NCBI GenBank assembly: GCA_018372435.1
Contig: JAHAJA010000002.1
Span: forward strand, 62,001-126,000
Length of the DNA stretch: 64,000 bases
Source: Clostridiales bacterium
GTDB lineage: Bacteria; Bacillota; Clostridia; Lachnospirales; Lachnospiraceae
Direction of reading: 5' to 3'
The first letter of the stretch is position 1. The number at the start of each line of letters is the position of its first letter. Positions 16,188-26,065 of this stretch are shown in pieces. Under the pieces are notes generated by a model. The model saw only the letters and a list, made by a program, of their open reading frames with translations, made no database searches and had not been told where the DNA came from. The position numbers were made by a program, and so were the translations under genes.

Positions 16188-17345
16188 TTGATTGAAGTAA
16201 AGAATTTGGTAAAGAGATATGGAAATCACCTCGCAGTAGATGATTTAAGTTTCACAGTTGAAAGAGGGCAGATACTTGGGTTCCTTGGACCGAATGGTGC
16301 GGGCAAATCGACCACAATGAATATGATTACCGGTTACATAGCAGCAACCTCAGGTTCTGTTACAATTGATGGTAATGATGTGTTTGAGGATCCAATTGAA
16401 GCAAAGAAGATGATAGGATATCTTCCAGAGATACCACCGCTATATCTTGATATGTCAGTTGTGGAGTATCTAGAATTTATTGCGGAAATTAAGGCAGTAA
16501 AGAAGAAAGAACGTACTAAGATGATTCAAGATATTATGAAGATGACGAAGGTTGATGATGTTAGTGAACGATTAATAAAACATTTATCAAAGGGATACAA
16601 GCAAAGAGTAGGGCTTGCTGGGGCAATTGTAGGATATCCAGAAGTACTTATATTAGATGAACCAACTGTAGGTCTAGATCCAAAACAAATTATTGAGATA
16701 CGTGATTTGATAAAAAGTCTAAGTAAAGATCATACAATTATATTAAGTTCCCATATTCTTTCTGAAGTTAGTGCAGTATGTGATAAAGTAATGATAATTA
16801 ACAAAGGTAAATTAATTGTTAGTGATTCTCCAGAAAATTTATCAAAGCATATGGAAGGTGCAAACAAAGTACATCTGATTGTAAAGGGAACAAAGGATAA
16901 AGTGATTAAAGCATTAAATAAAATAGATGGAATCGTAAAGGTTGATTACCATGATACATCAGAAGAAGATTTGATAGAACTAAAGATCCAATCGAAAGAG
17001 GCCCTTGATATAAGAGAAGAACTATTCTATGCCATGGTAGAGGCCGGATGTCCAATCTATGGTTTAGAACGAAAAGTAATGTCACTAGAAGATATCTTCT
17101 TGGAGTTAACAGAGAATAGTACCATAACAGAGAGAAAGAAAAAAAGTTTCTTTGGGCAGATGAAGAAACAAAAACAAGAAGAAAATGAAGAAGAAAAACA
17201 AGATGTAATACAGGAAATTAAACAAGAACCTCAAATGCAAGAGACACAGAATCAAGAGATGCAAGTTAAAGAGGAGCACGAAAAAGAAAGTCTTGAGTTT
17301 GTAGACAGAGAATTCGAATCGGATAAGGAGGAAGAAGAATGTTAG
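16188..17345 (+). CDS. ABC transporter ATP-binding protein (GldA/ABC-2 export type)
   Basis: The nucleotide-binding domain has Walker A GPNGAGKST (residues 34-42), the signature LSKGYKQRVGLAGA, Walker B VLILDEPTVGLD and the SSHIL switch. About 75 residues beyond the domain are unusually rich in Glu, Gln and Lys and end EEEEC. I chose the TTG at 16188, with AAGGAGG 8 nt upstream, giving MIEVKNLVKRYGN; the frame upstream lies in the ung terminator. The next gene overlaps it by 7 nt. By context it powers a Gld-type exporter; the substrate is unknown. Confidence 0.93.
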   Translation: MIEVKNLVKRYGNHLAVDDLSFTVERGQILGFLGPNGAGKSTTMNMITGYIAATSGSVTIDGNDVFEDPIEAKKMIGYLPEIPPLYLDMSVVEYLEFIAEIKAVKKKERTKMIQDIMKMTKVDDVSERLIKHLSKGYKQRVGLAGAIVGYPEVLILDEPTVGLDPKQIIEIRDLIKSLSKDHTIILSSHILSEVSAVCDKVMIINKGKLIVSDSPENLSKHMEGANKVHLIVKGTKDKVIKALNKIDGIVKVDYHDTSEEDLIELKIQSKEALDIREELFYAMVEAGCPIYGLERKVMSLEDIFLELTENSTITERKKKSFFGQMKKQKQEENEEEKQDVIQEIKQEPQMQETQNQEMQVKEEHEKESLEFVDREFESDKEEEEC

Positions 17346-18202
17346 CGATATTTAAGAAAGAATTACGTTCCTATTTTACTTCTATGATTGGATATTTGTT
17401 CATTGGTTTTTTCTTAGCGATCGTAGGTGTATATTTTATGGCGTATAACCTACAAGGAGGATATGCTAATTTTGAATATGTATTGAATAGTATGGTATTC
17501 GTATTCGTAATCCTTGTTCCAATTCTTACTATGCGTCTGTTAGCAGAAGAAAAAAAGCAAAAAACAGATCAATTGTTGTTTACATCCCCTTTAAGCGTGA
17601 ACAAGATAGTTGTTGGAAAATATTTTGCTGTTTTTGCGGTATTTGTTAGTGCAATGGTAATTACGATGTTTTATCCGCTTATATTAAGTAAATATGGTGT
17701 CGTATCGTTTAAACTTGCATATACGGGGATATTAGGGTTCATTCTAGTTGGAGCTGCTTATCTAGCGATTGGATTATTCTTATCCGCTTTGTTTGAGAGC
17801 CAAGCTATTGCCGCAGTTGTAACCTTCGTCGTATTATTAATTACATTCATAATGCAAGGGATTGTAGGTTTATTGCCTACTAGTAATAAAGCAGCGTGGT
17901 TAATCTTTTCCGTTATCGCATTACTTATCGCTGTGGTCATTTACTTTATGATCAATAATGTCACAGTTGCAATTAGTCTTGGCGTGGTATTAGAAGCAGC
18001 TTGTGCCATCATTTATTTTACTAAGCCTTCTCTATATGATGGATTGGTAGTGAAAGTTTTTGATTGGTTTTCTGTAGTTGATCGCTTTGATAATTTTATG
18101 AATGGAATACTCGACTTAACTGGAATTGTTTACTATATAAGTATCACCGTAATCTTTATATTCTTAACAATTCAATCTCTTAATAAGAGAAGATGGAGAT
18201 AG
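17339..18202 (+). CDS. ABC-2 type permease (GldF-like)
   Basis: The 287-residue protein has about six hydrophobic helices, with the ABC-2 pattern of an N-terminal helix (MIGYLFIGFFLAIVGVYFM), a cytoplasmic MRLLAEEKKQKTDQLLFTSPLS segment and further helices to the C-terminus. The ribosome-binding site AAGGAGG lies in the last codons of the ATPase gene. It should form the membrane channel with that ATPase. Its closest named relative by arrangement is GldF; a gliding role is not implied. Confidence 0.9.
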   Translation: MLAIFKKELRSYFTSMIGYLFIGFFLAIVGVYFMAYNLQGGYANFEYVLNSMVFVFVILVPILTMRLLAEEKKQKTDQLLFTSPLSVNKIVVGKYFAVFAVFVSAMVITMFYPLILSKYGVVSFKLAYTGILGFILVGAAYLAIGLFLSALFESQAIAAVVTFVVLLITFIMQGIVGLLPTSNKAAWLIFSVIALLIAVVIYFMINNVTVAISLGVVLEAACAIIYFTKPSLYDGLVVKVFDWFSVVDRFDNFMNGILDLTGIVYYISITVIFIFLTIQSLNKRRWR

Positions 18203-18220
18203 GAAGGAGTGAAGAATGCG

Positions 18221-19681
18221 ATGAGAGAGAATAAAACATTAATAGAAAGATTCAAACAATCTTTTACCAATAGAAAGTTCAAACAAGGTGCATATAGTTC
18301 CTTAATAACTACAATTGTAGTACTAGTAATTCTTATAGTTAATATGATTGTTAGTGAATTAGACTTGAAATTAGATGTTAGTAACGAGAAATTATATACA
18401 TTAACAGATGCAACTAAGGAATTTGTCAAAGATATAGATCATGATATTAAAATCTATTATATTGTAGAGTCTGGGAATGAAGTTTCCATGGTTCAAAGAA
18501 TTGTTAACAAATACAATAACTTATCAGATCATGTTGAGGTTGTTACTAAAGATCCGGTACTATATCCTAAATTCGCAAGTCAGTACGTGGAGGCGAATAC
18601 CGATGTAGCTGATAATAGTATAATTGTAGTAGATGAGGCAAATGGAAGAAGTAAGTATATCCCTTATTCAGATATGTTAATCCAGTCAATAGATTATAGT
18701 ACTTATTCATCAACAACTACTGGAATTGATGTGGAGGGACAAATAACTTCAGCAATTCAATATGTGGTTTCAGAAGAATTACCTACTATGTATGAAGTGC
18801 AAGGTCATGGAGAGGCAGAAGTTAGTACGACACTTGCATCATATCTTGCTAAGCAAAATGTAAACAAACAGACATTGGATACATTGTCTGCTGATAAAAT
18901 ACCAGAAGATTGTTCCTTCTTATTGCTAAATGGACCTGTGTATGACTATACAGATGACGAAACTACATTAATTATGGATTATCTTAAGAATGGTGGTAGT
19001 GCAATTATACTTGCCAATTATGCGGTATCTACGGATAAGATGCCTAACTTCAATAGTATCTTGAATTATTACGGAGTATCGTTAGTTGATAGTTATGTCA
19101 TTGAAGGCGATAGTAATCATCATATGTCAAAGATGCCTACGTATCTTGTACCAGACATTACAAGCCATGATATAACAAGTGACATAACATCAAGTAACAA
19201 GCCAGTTGTTGTTCCAGCAACAAAGGGAATTCAAGTAATGAAAGATGTTAGAAGTACCTTGACTATAGAGGAACTATTAAAAACATCGGATAAGGCATAT
19301 GCGAAGACAGATATGGAATCACAAGTGTATGATAAGGAAGACACGGATGTTGCAGGTCCATTCTCACTAGGTGTAGCAATTACAGAGAAAATTGATGATG
19401 TTGAGACTAAAATTGTTGTTTATGGTTCTAATTATCTCTTAGACGATTCTATGATCACCTATGAACAGCTAGGAAATACGGATTTATTCTTGAGTACAAT
19501 TAATTGGATGGCAGATGTTTCTGTTGAAACCTTAGCTATACCTACTAAGACTTTCGATAATAACTATGTTACATTAACCAGTGCACAAGCAAATAAGTGG
19601 TCAGTCTTTACTATACTAATTATTCCAGGAGCCTTCATCTTAACAGGCGCATTCGTGTGTTTAAGAAGGAGGAAGAGATAA
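18221..19681 (+). CDS. GldG-like ABC transporter accessory protein
   Basis: The protein of about 486 residues has one N-terminal transmembrane helix (SLITTIVVLVILIVNMIV), an extracellular region that includes YTLTDATKEFVKDIDHDIKIYYIVE and the FLLLNGPVYDYTDDETTLIMDYLKNGGSAIILAN fold typical of GldG/ABC auxiliary proteins, and a C-terminal helix (VFTILIIPGAFILTGAFVCL). I use the ATG at 18221, 11 nt after AGGAAGGAG; a GTG at 18209 overlaps that site. Its stop overlaps the next start (TAATG). Confidence 0.87.
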   Translation: MRENKTLIERFKQSFTNRKFKQGAYSSLITTIVVLVILIVNMIVSELDLKLDVSNEKLYTLTDATKEFVKDIDHDIKIYYIVESGNEVSMVQRIVNKYNNLSDHVEVVTKDPVLYPKFASQYVEANTDVADNSIIVVDEANGRSKYIPYSDMLIQSIDYSTYSSTTTGIDVEGQITSAIQYVVSEELPTMYEVQGHGEAEVSTTLASYLAKQNVNKQTLDTLSADKIPEDCSFLLLNGPVYDYTDDETTLIMDYLKNGGSAIILANYAVSTDKMPNFNSILNYYGVSLVDSYVIEGDSNHHMSKMPTYLVPDITSHDITSDITSSNKPVVVPATKGIQVMKDVRSTLTIEELLKTSDKAYAKTDMESQVYDKEDTDVAGPFSLGVAITEKIDDVETKIVVYGSNYLLDDSMITYEQLGNTDLFLSTINWMADVSVETLAIPTKTFDNNYVTLTSAQANKWSVFTILIIPGAFILTGAFVCLRRRKR

Positions 19682-21285
19682 TGGCAAGAAAGAAGAGAAA
19701 AGCGAGTACTTTAGTACTCCTTCTTGGAGTGCTACTCCTCATGATTCTTCTATATTGCCTCGTAATTAATAAGAAAGAGGCCGAAGAAGTTAAGGAGGAG
19801 GTTATTAACTTAACAACTCTTGAATCAGATAAAGTAACTGAAATTTCATATACAATTAATGGAACAACACTATCATACAGTAAATCTGATGATACATGGT
19901 TTGATGAATCCGATAATAAAGCACCAGTTAATCAAGATTATATCACTAATATGTTAAGTAAGATATCTAACTTGTCTGCAGATAAAATTGTAGTAGAAGA
20001 AGCAGAAGATTTAGGGGAATATGGTCTAGACAAACCAACAATGATGATTAATGTAACTAGTGATGACAAAACCACGGTTGAACTTAGTATTGGAGATTCC
20101 TTAGGAGTCGGATCTGGATACTATGCTAAACTTGCAGACAAGAATACGGTTTATGCGGTAGCAGAAGATATATATTCGGCATTCAATCATACACAAACGG
20201 AAATGTTATCAATAGAAGAATTCCCCGAAATTACGACAACTAACATTACGAAAATTAGTGTTACGAAAGATAATAATCCTATATTCAAAGCGGATTATGA
20301 TCAAAGTGCGGCAGATGCAGGAGAATATTATGCTTGGAAAATATCAAAACCATATAAAACAATACAAAAGGGCGATCCGACCAAATTCGATTCTTACTTT
20401 GAAAGTTATAGTTCTGTATTATTAAGTGAATGCGTCGATTATAAGGGGTCAGATTTAAGTAAGTATGGTTTGGATAATCCAAGTGCTACAATTGATTTAT
20501 CATATTATACCGAAACAACAGAGGATAGTGCAAATACAACAGAGGGCAGTGGCAGTACTGATACGACAAGCGACGCATCAACAACAAGCACCTCAGACGG
20601 AGAAGCATCTACGAATGAGGAGAAACAAGAGGCAACTCCAGTGCGTACGGACAATAAAGTAAAAATCCTTGTTGGTGATAAGAACGATGATGGTGAATAT
20701 TATGTACAGGTAAAAGCAGATGGAAGAGAATATGGGGAGGCAGTATATACAATAGCCACTTCAGCTATTGATGCTATGCTTGATATTACCCCATATGATT
20801 ATGTCTGTAATCTAGTTCAATTAGTTGACATTACAAGTCTTGATCATCTAGCTATTCAAGCTAATGACCAAACATACACCTTAACTGTTACACCGAATAC
20901 TGATAAGAAGACAGAAACAAAAGATGAAGCAGATGATTTGAAAGATTCTGATTCTAGTGATGAAGATAGTGAGGAAGTATCTGATAGCTTATATTATTAT
21001 AACGGTAATAAAGTGGAAGAGAAAGCATTCAAGGATCTTTATCAAGATTTAATTGGAATTACAACTGCAGGAGAGATCAAAAAAGAGGTGAGTGACTCAA
21101 CACCTGTATACGAATTTGATTTTACTAGAAATTCGGATTCATTGGAAGAACTTCACGTAAGCTATTTTCCATATGATGGTGTTAACTTCTATCGCGTATC
21201 GATTAATGGCGAGGAGAACTTCTTAGTTGAAAAAGCAGCAGTAGATAAAGTTATAAAAGAGTTAACAGAATTTAAGACTAAGTAA
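19681..21285 (+). CDS. DUF4340-domain membrane protein of the Gld-type ABC operon
   Basis: The 534-residue protein starts at the ATG at 19681, 8 nt after AAGGAGG, and has an N-terminal anchor helix (STLVLLLGVLLLMILLYCLVI). The DUF4340 pattern appears in LESDKVTEISYTINGTTLSYSK, DDTWFDESDNKAPVNQDYI and the LGEYGLDKPTMMINV segment. Two disordered Ser/Thr/Asp/Glu linkers (near 280-320 and 420-445) interrupt the extracellular domain. DUF4340 genes regularly follow GldG genes, and here the two are translationally coupled. The function is unknown. Confidence 0.88.
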   Translation: MARKKRKASTLVLLLGVLLLMILLYCLVINKKEAEEVKEEVINLTTLESDKVTEISYTINGTTLSYSKSDDTWFDESDNKAPVNQDYITNMLSKISNLSADKIVVEEAEDLGEYGLDKPTMMINVTSDDKTTVELSIGDSLGVGSGYYAKLADKNTVYAVAEDIYSAFNHTQTEMLSIEEFPEITTTNITKISVTKDNNPIFKADYDQSAADAGEYYAWKISKPYKTIQKGDPTKFDSYFESYSSVLLSECVDYKGSDLSKYGLDNPSATIDLSYYTETTEDSANTTEGSGSTDTTSDASTTSTSDGEASTNEEKQEATPVRTDNKVKILVGDKNDDGEYYVQVKADGREYGEAVYTIATSAIDAMLDITPYDYVCNLVQLVDITSLDHLAIQANDQTYTLTVTPNTDKKTETKDEADDLKDSDSSDEDSEEVSDSLYYYNGNKVEEKAFKDLYQDLIGITTAGEIKKEVSDSTPVYEFDFTRNSDSLEELHVSYFPYDGVNFYRVSINGEENFLVEKAAVDKVIKELTEFKTK

Positions 21286-21333
21286 CAAGGTTCGTTATAG
21301 TATATTAAATTAACAATTAGATCTATATAAAAA

Positions 21334-21388
21334 ACTGGATCCACGTATTAACAATACAAATGTTTTAATACATGGGTCCAGTCTTTTC
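21334..21388. terminator. Convergent (bidirectional) terminator
   Basis: ACTGGATCCACGTATT (from 21334) pairs with AATACATGGGTCCAGT (ending 21382), with A residues before and T residues after, so it can work for the ABC operon (+) and for the minus-strand activase gene. Confidence 0.8.
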
Positions 21389-21460
21389 ATTATTTAGATA
21401 GTAATCAACACGTTAAAAATTATACTCTTAAACGTATATCAAGATGCGTATTTGCTTTAA

Positions 21461-24400
21461 TTAATGAACATCTTTCGTAAGGTTTTTATTCGCTGTTGAT
21501 AACATTAATTTGATTCGATTAAGCTGGTTAACTTCACTTGCGCCTGGGTCATAATCAACGGCTACAATGTTTGAATCTGGGAAATGTTGACGTAACACTT
21601 TAATAACACCTTTACCAACTACATGGTTTGGTAGGCATGCAAAAGGTTGGGCACAAACTATGTTGTTAACACCAGAATGAATTAATTCAACCATCTCACC
21701 TGTTAAGAACCAACCTTCACCCGTCTGATTACCGATGGATACGAAATCCTCAGCATAACCAGCAAGATCACTGATTTCTTTTGGTGGTTCAAAGCGTTTA
21801 CTTGCCGCTAATTGTTTTTTCATCTCTTTTCGATATTGTTCTATAAACCAGATACCAGCATTATTCATATAAGCTTCTTTCTTGGGTTGTCCTAAGTATT
21901 TGGATTTGTAGTTAGCATTATAGGAACAGTATAAGAAGAAGTCGATAAGATCAGGCATAACAGCTTCAGCACCTTCAGCTTCTAATAATTCTACTAAGTG
22001 ATTATTGGCAGCAGGTAGGAATTTAACAAGGATTTCACCTACAATACCAACTTTTGGTTTTATTATATCTAATAATGGTAGTTCATCAAAATCATTAATG
22101 ATGTTACGTATGTTATTCTTGAATTCAGAACGTTTCCCATTCTGTACAGATTGAATACAACGGTCACGCCATTTTTCGTACAAGGCATTAGCCGATCCTT
22201 TTTCTGCTTCGTATGGTCTAGTGCGATAGAGAACACGCATTAAAACATCTCCATATACAAGAGCTTGTAACGCACGGTTAACAGCGGATGGAGTGAATTT
22301 GAATCCTGGATTCTTCTCTAGTCCAACCGTATTGATAGATACAACAGGAACATGCTCCATACCGGCTTTGCGTAAGGCTCTACGAATAAAACTGATATAA
22401 TTCGTAGCACGGCAACCTCCGCCAGTTTGAGTAATTACTATAGCTGTTTTGTTAATATCATATTGACCAGATAACAGTGCTTCCATAATTTGTCCAACAA
22501 CCATTAATGAAGGATAACAAGCATCATTATTAACATATTTTAGACCAACATCTACAGCATGCTTATTATCGTTATTCAAGACAACGACATTATAGCCTAC
22601 AGAATGAAGAGCAGCTTCTACGAAGTCAAAATGTATTGGTGACATCTGAGGGCAAAGTAAGGTATATTCTTCTCGCATCTTCTCTGTAAAGATTACACGT
22701 TCATATGAAGTAGTTGTTTTAGCTAAATCTAGATGTTTCTTTTCGCGGTCACGAACAGCTGATAACAGCGAGCGGATACGTATTCTAGCTGCTCCTAAGT
22801 TATTAACTTCGTCAATCTTAAGAACTGTATAAATCTTGCCCGCTTCAGTCAGGATATCACTAACTTGATCTGTTGTAACTGCATCAAGACCACAACCAAA
22901 AGAGTTAAGCTGAATTAATTCTAGATTCGGCATGGTCTTAACATAAGCGGCAGCGGCATAGAGTCTAGAATGATACATCCATTGGTCCATAACGATAAGA
23001 GGACGTTCTATTTTGCCTAGATGGCTTATACTATCTTCAGTAAGTACAGCAACACCATACGAGGTAATTAATTCAGGAATACCATGATTGATTTCAGGAT
23101 CAATATGGTAAGGACGTCCAGCCAAAACAATACCTTTTCTTCCTGTCTCATTAAGGTAGGCAATTGTTTCTTCACCTTTTTTCTCAATATCTTTTTTTGC
23201 TTGGCATAATTCAGTCCATGCATCGTGAGCAGCAGCTTTAATTTCACTAGCAGGTATGTTATGACTTTCTTTAAATACTTCAATTAGTCGTTTTGTTAGA
23301 ATCTCTTCTGATGTAAATGCTAAGAAAGGATTTTGATAGAAGATGGAATCTCCCTCAAGTTCATCTACATTATTCTTAATGTTTTCACCATATGAAGTAA
23401 CGATAGGGCAGTTATAGTGATTATTTGCACCTGGTACTTCATTTCGTTCATAGAAAACACAAGGATAGAAGATATAATCAATGCCTTGTTTAATTAACCA
23501 CATAACATGGCCATGTGCAAGCTTAGCAGGATAACATTCTGATTCACTTGGTATAGATTCGATGCCTAATTCATACATCTTATGTGTTGAATCTGGTGAT
23601 AAGATAACCCGGAACCCAAGTTCTGAAAAGAAAGTAAACCAATATGGATAGTTCTCGTATTGATTTAACACTCTAGGAATCCCAACAGTTCCACGGTATG
23701 CCTTATCTTGTTCAAGAGGAGTGTAATTAAACATTCGTTCTAGCTTATATTCGAATAGATTAGGAATATTGTCTTTATTCTTTGCCTTACCTAGACCTCG
23801 TTCACAACGATTACCTGATATAAATTGTCTTCCACCAGTAAAGCGATTAATTGTTAGTAGACAACTATTCGTACAACCTTTACAGCGAGCCATAGAAGTA
23901 TCAAATTTCAAAGAATTGATTTTATCTATAGTAAGCATTGTTGTTTCAACACCTTCAGTATACCGCTCTCTAGCAATTAGCGCAGCACCAAAAGCACCCA
24001 TAATACCTGAAATGTCAGGACGTACTACTTCGCGACCAAGAATCTTCTCAAAACTTCTTAAAACAGCATCATTATAGAATGTACCACCTTGAACAACTAC
24101 ATTCTTGCCAAGGTCCTTTGGATCGGATAGTTTAATAACCTTATACAATGCATTCTTAATTACAGAATAAGCTAGACCAGCTGAGATATCATCAACCCCA
24201 GCACCTTCTTTTTGCGCTTGCTTAACTTTGGAATTCATGAATACGGTACATCTTGAACCAAGATCAATTGGGTGCTTAGCAAATAAAGCAACTTTAGCAA
24301 AGTCAGCTACCTCATAGTTAAGTGATTTGGCGAACGTCTCAATGAAAGAGCCACAACCCGAAGAACAAGCTTCATTTAATTGTACACTATCTACGGTTTG

Positions 24401-25699
24401 ATTTTTAATTTTGATGCATTTCATATCTTGTCCACCGATATCGATGATACAATCAACACTAGGTTCAAAGAATGCTGCTGCATAATAATGTGATACGGTC
24501 TCAACTTCACCGTCATCTAATAATAAAGCTGCTTTAATAAGTGCTTCACCATATCCCGTAGAACAAGAACGTACAATCTTAGCACTGTCAGGTAAAATCG
24601 TATAGATCTCTTTGATTGCCTTAATTGTTGTCTTCAAAGGGCTGCCATTATTATTACTATAGAAGGAATATAATAGTGAGCCATCTTCACCTACTAATGC
24701 CACTTTGGTTGTAGTAGAACCAGCATCAATACCTAAGAAACAGTCTCCCTCATATGTTTTAAGGTCAGCCTTTAACACGGTATGTTCAGCATGACGTGTA
24801 GTGTAATCGTTATATTCTTCTTCATTGTTGAATAATGGCTCCATACGGGAAACTTCAAATTCCATTTGAATCTTTGAAGAAAGTTTTGATAGCATCTTTT
24901 CAATTGTCGTCAGACCATCGAGTTTGCTGCTTAGTGCAGAACCAATAGCGGCAAATAGATGAGAATTATCCGGTGCAATTGTGTTTTCTGGTGTAAGATT
25001 TAAAGTTCGAATGAAAGCGTTTTTCAATTCGGTTAAGAAGTGTAGTGGACCACCTAGGAATGCAATGTTTCCACGGATTGGTTTACCACAAGCAAGACCA
25101 CTGATTGTCTGATTAACAACTGCTTGGAAAATAGAAGCGGATAAATCTTGTTTCGTAGCACCTTCATTAATCAAAGGTTGAATATCAGATTTAGCAAAGA
25201 CACCACATCTAGCAGCGATAGGATAGATTGCTTTATAATCTTTCGCATATTCATTCAATCCAATCGCATCGGTTTTTAATAAAGTTGCCATTTGATCTAT
25301 GAAAGAACCAGTACCACCAGCACAGATTCCGTTCATTCTTTGATCGATACCGTTTGTGAAATATATAATTTTAGCGTCTTCTCCGCCAAGCTCAATTGCG
25401 ACATCAGTTTGAGGAGCGTAGTTTTGTAATGCAGTGGATACCGCAACAACCTCCTGAACAAATGGAACATCAAGATGTTTTGATAACGTAAGACCACCTG
25501 ACCCTGTGATTACAGGAGCTATAGAACAGTTGCCTAATTCGTTATATGCTTTCGTTAGAAGCGTATGTAATGTTTCTTGAATATTCGCATAATGCCGTTC
25601 ATAGTCAGAAAATAAAATGGTATGATGATCATCAAGAACTGCGATTTTAACAGTTGTTGAACCGATATCAATACCGAGAGTATAAATTGTATTGTTCAT
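21461..25699 (-). CDS. Large acyl-CoA dehydratase activase-type protein (two HgdC/BadF ASKHA domains plus DUF2229 and HgdB-like regions)
   Basis: The 1412-residue protein carries two ATPase domains of the 2-hydroxyacyl-CoA dehydratase activase family. Each has its phosphate loop (GIDIGSTTVK at 9-18; GIDAGSTTTK at 323-332) and the cysteine pair that in HgdC holds a 4Fe-4S cluster: Cys126 with Cys165, and Cys445 with Cys484, both 39 residues apart. A further cluster CKGCTNSC (606-613) plus Cys632 follows, then a DUF2229-like region (about 670-890) and a C-terminal HgdB-like region. Activases inject electrons using ATP; the target here is unknown, and no dehydratase genes are adjacent. Length and fusion are normal for this clostridial subfamily. 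Confidence 0.9.
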   Translation of the reverse strand: MNNTIYTLGIDIGSTTVKIAVLDDHHTILFSDYERHYANIQETLHTLLTKAYNELGNCSIAPVITGSGGLTLSKHLDVPFVQEVVAVSTALQNYAPQTDVAIELGGEDAKIIYFTNGIDQRMNGICAGGTGSFIDQMATLLKTDAIGLNEYAKDYKAIYPIAARCGVFAKSDIQPLINEGATKQDLSASIFQAVVNQTISGLACGKPIRGNIAFLGGPLHFLTELKNAFIRTLNLTPENTIAPDNSHLFAAIGSALSSKLDGLTTIEKMLSKLSSKIQMEFEVSRMEPLFNNEEEYNDYTTRHAEHTVLKADLKTYEGDCFLGIDAGSTTTKVALVGEDGSLLYSFYSNNNGSPLKTTIKAIKEIYTILPDSAKIVRSCSTGYGEALIKAALLLDDGEVETVSHYYAAAFFEPSVDCIIDIGGQDMKCIKIKNQTVDSVQLNEACSSGCGSFIETFAKSLNYEVADFAKVALFAKHPIDLGSRCTVFMNSKVKQAQKEGAGVDDISAGLAYSVIKNALYKVIKLSDPKDLGKNVVVQGGTFYNDAVLRSFEKILGREVVRPDISGIMGAFGAALIARERYTEGVETTMLTIDKINSLKFDTSMARCKGCTNSCLLTINRFTGGRQFISGNRCERGLGKAKNKDNIPNLFEYKLERMFNYTPLEQDKAYRGTVGIPRVLNQYENYPYWFTFFSELGFRVILSPDSTHKMYELGIESIPSESECYPAKLAHGHVMWLIKQGIDYIFYPCVFYERNEVPGANNHYNCPIVTSYGENIKNNVDELEGDSIFYQNPFLAFTSEEILTKRLIEVFKESHNIPASEIKAAAHDAWTELCQAKKDIEKKGEETIAYLNETGRKGIVLAGRPYHIDPEINHGIPELITSYGVAVLTEDSISHLGKIERPLIVMDQWMYHSRLYAAAAYVKTMPNLELIQLNSFGCGLDAVTTDQVSDILTEAGKIYTVLKIDEVNNLGAARIRIRSLLSAVRDREKKHLDLAKTTTSYERVIFTEKMREEYTLLCPQMSPIHFDFVEAALHSVGYNVVVLNNDNKHAVDVGLKYVNNDACYPSLMVVGQIMEALLSGQYDINKTAIVITQTGGGCRATNYISFIRRALRKAGMEHVPVVSINTVGLEKNPGFKFTPSAVNRALQALVYGDVLMRVLYRTRPYEAEKGSANALYEKWRDRCIQSVQNGKRSEFKNNIRNIINDFDELPLLDIIKPKVGIVGEILVKFLPAANNHLVELLEAEGAEAVMPDLIDFFLYCSYNANYKSKYLGQPKKEAYMNNAGIWFIEQYRKEMKKQLAASKRFEPPKEISDLAGYAEDFVSIGNQTGEGWFLTGEMVELIHSGVNNIVCAQPFACLPNHVVGKGVIKVLRQHFPDSNIVAVDYDPGASEVNQLNRIKLMLSTANKNLTKDVH

Positions 25700-25880
25700 T
25701 TGTAACCAGCTTACGCTGTCCCTCCTTAATTATTAAAGAATGCCTTGGCGTTCGTGATACGAACCGCGCGTCAGCCTTACAATATTAGAACTTCCTTCCT
25801 ATAAGAAAGTTGTATACACATAAAATTAATTAAAAGAATATCTTTTTCTTCAACTTAGTTGACTAAATATTCCGATAATC
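25700..25880 (-). promoter_or_regulatory. Structured 5' leader with a distant ribosome-binding site
   Basis: Read on the minus strand, AAGGAGGG (25727-25720) is separated from the ATG at 25699 by 20 nt with no in-frame start in between. A short GTAA/TTAC stem could form within that gap and shorten the distance. Further upstream is a GC-rich hairpin, GTTCGT-ATC-ACGAAC (25750-25764). No known riboswitch class is recognised. Confidence 0.4.
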
Positions 25881-25886
25881 ATGACT

Positions 25887-25915
25887 ATTATACGACAAAG
25901 AAACGAATTCTTCAA
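25887..25915 (-). promoter_or_regulatory. Candidate sigma-A promoter of the activase gene
   Basis: On the minus strand TTGAAG (25915-25910) and a perfect TATAAT (25892-25887) are separated by 17 nt. This predicts a leader of about 180 nt. Nothing else is recognised between here and the + strand gene at 26066. Confidence 0.6.
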
Positions 25916-26065
25916 CTTCTTTTGTAAACAACATTTTAATATGAAGAAAACCATTGCCAAGCTCACATAACATTATTCAAATTATACACATTCTTTCAAG
26001 CTTTTGAATATATTAGTACTGTATAAGCTTAATGAATATTTATATGTAAGAAAGGATAGACAAGA

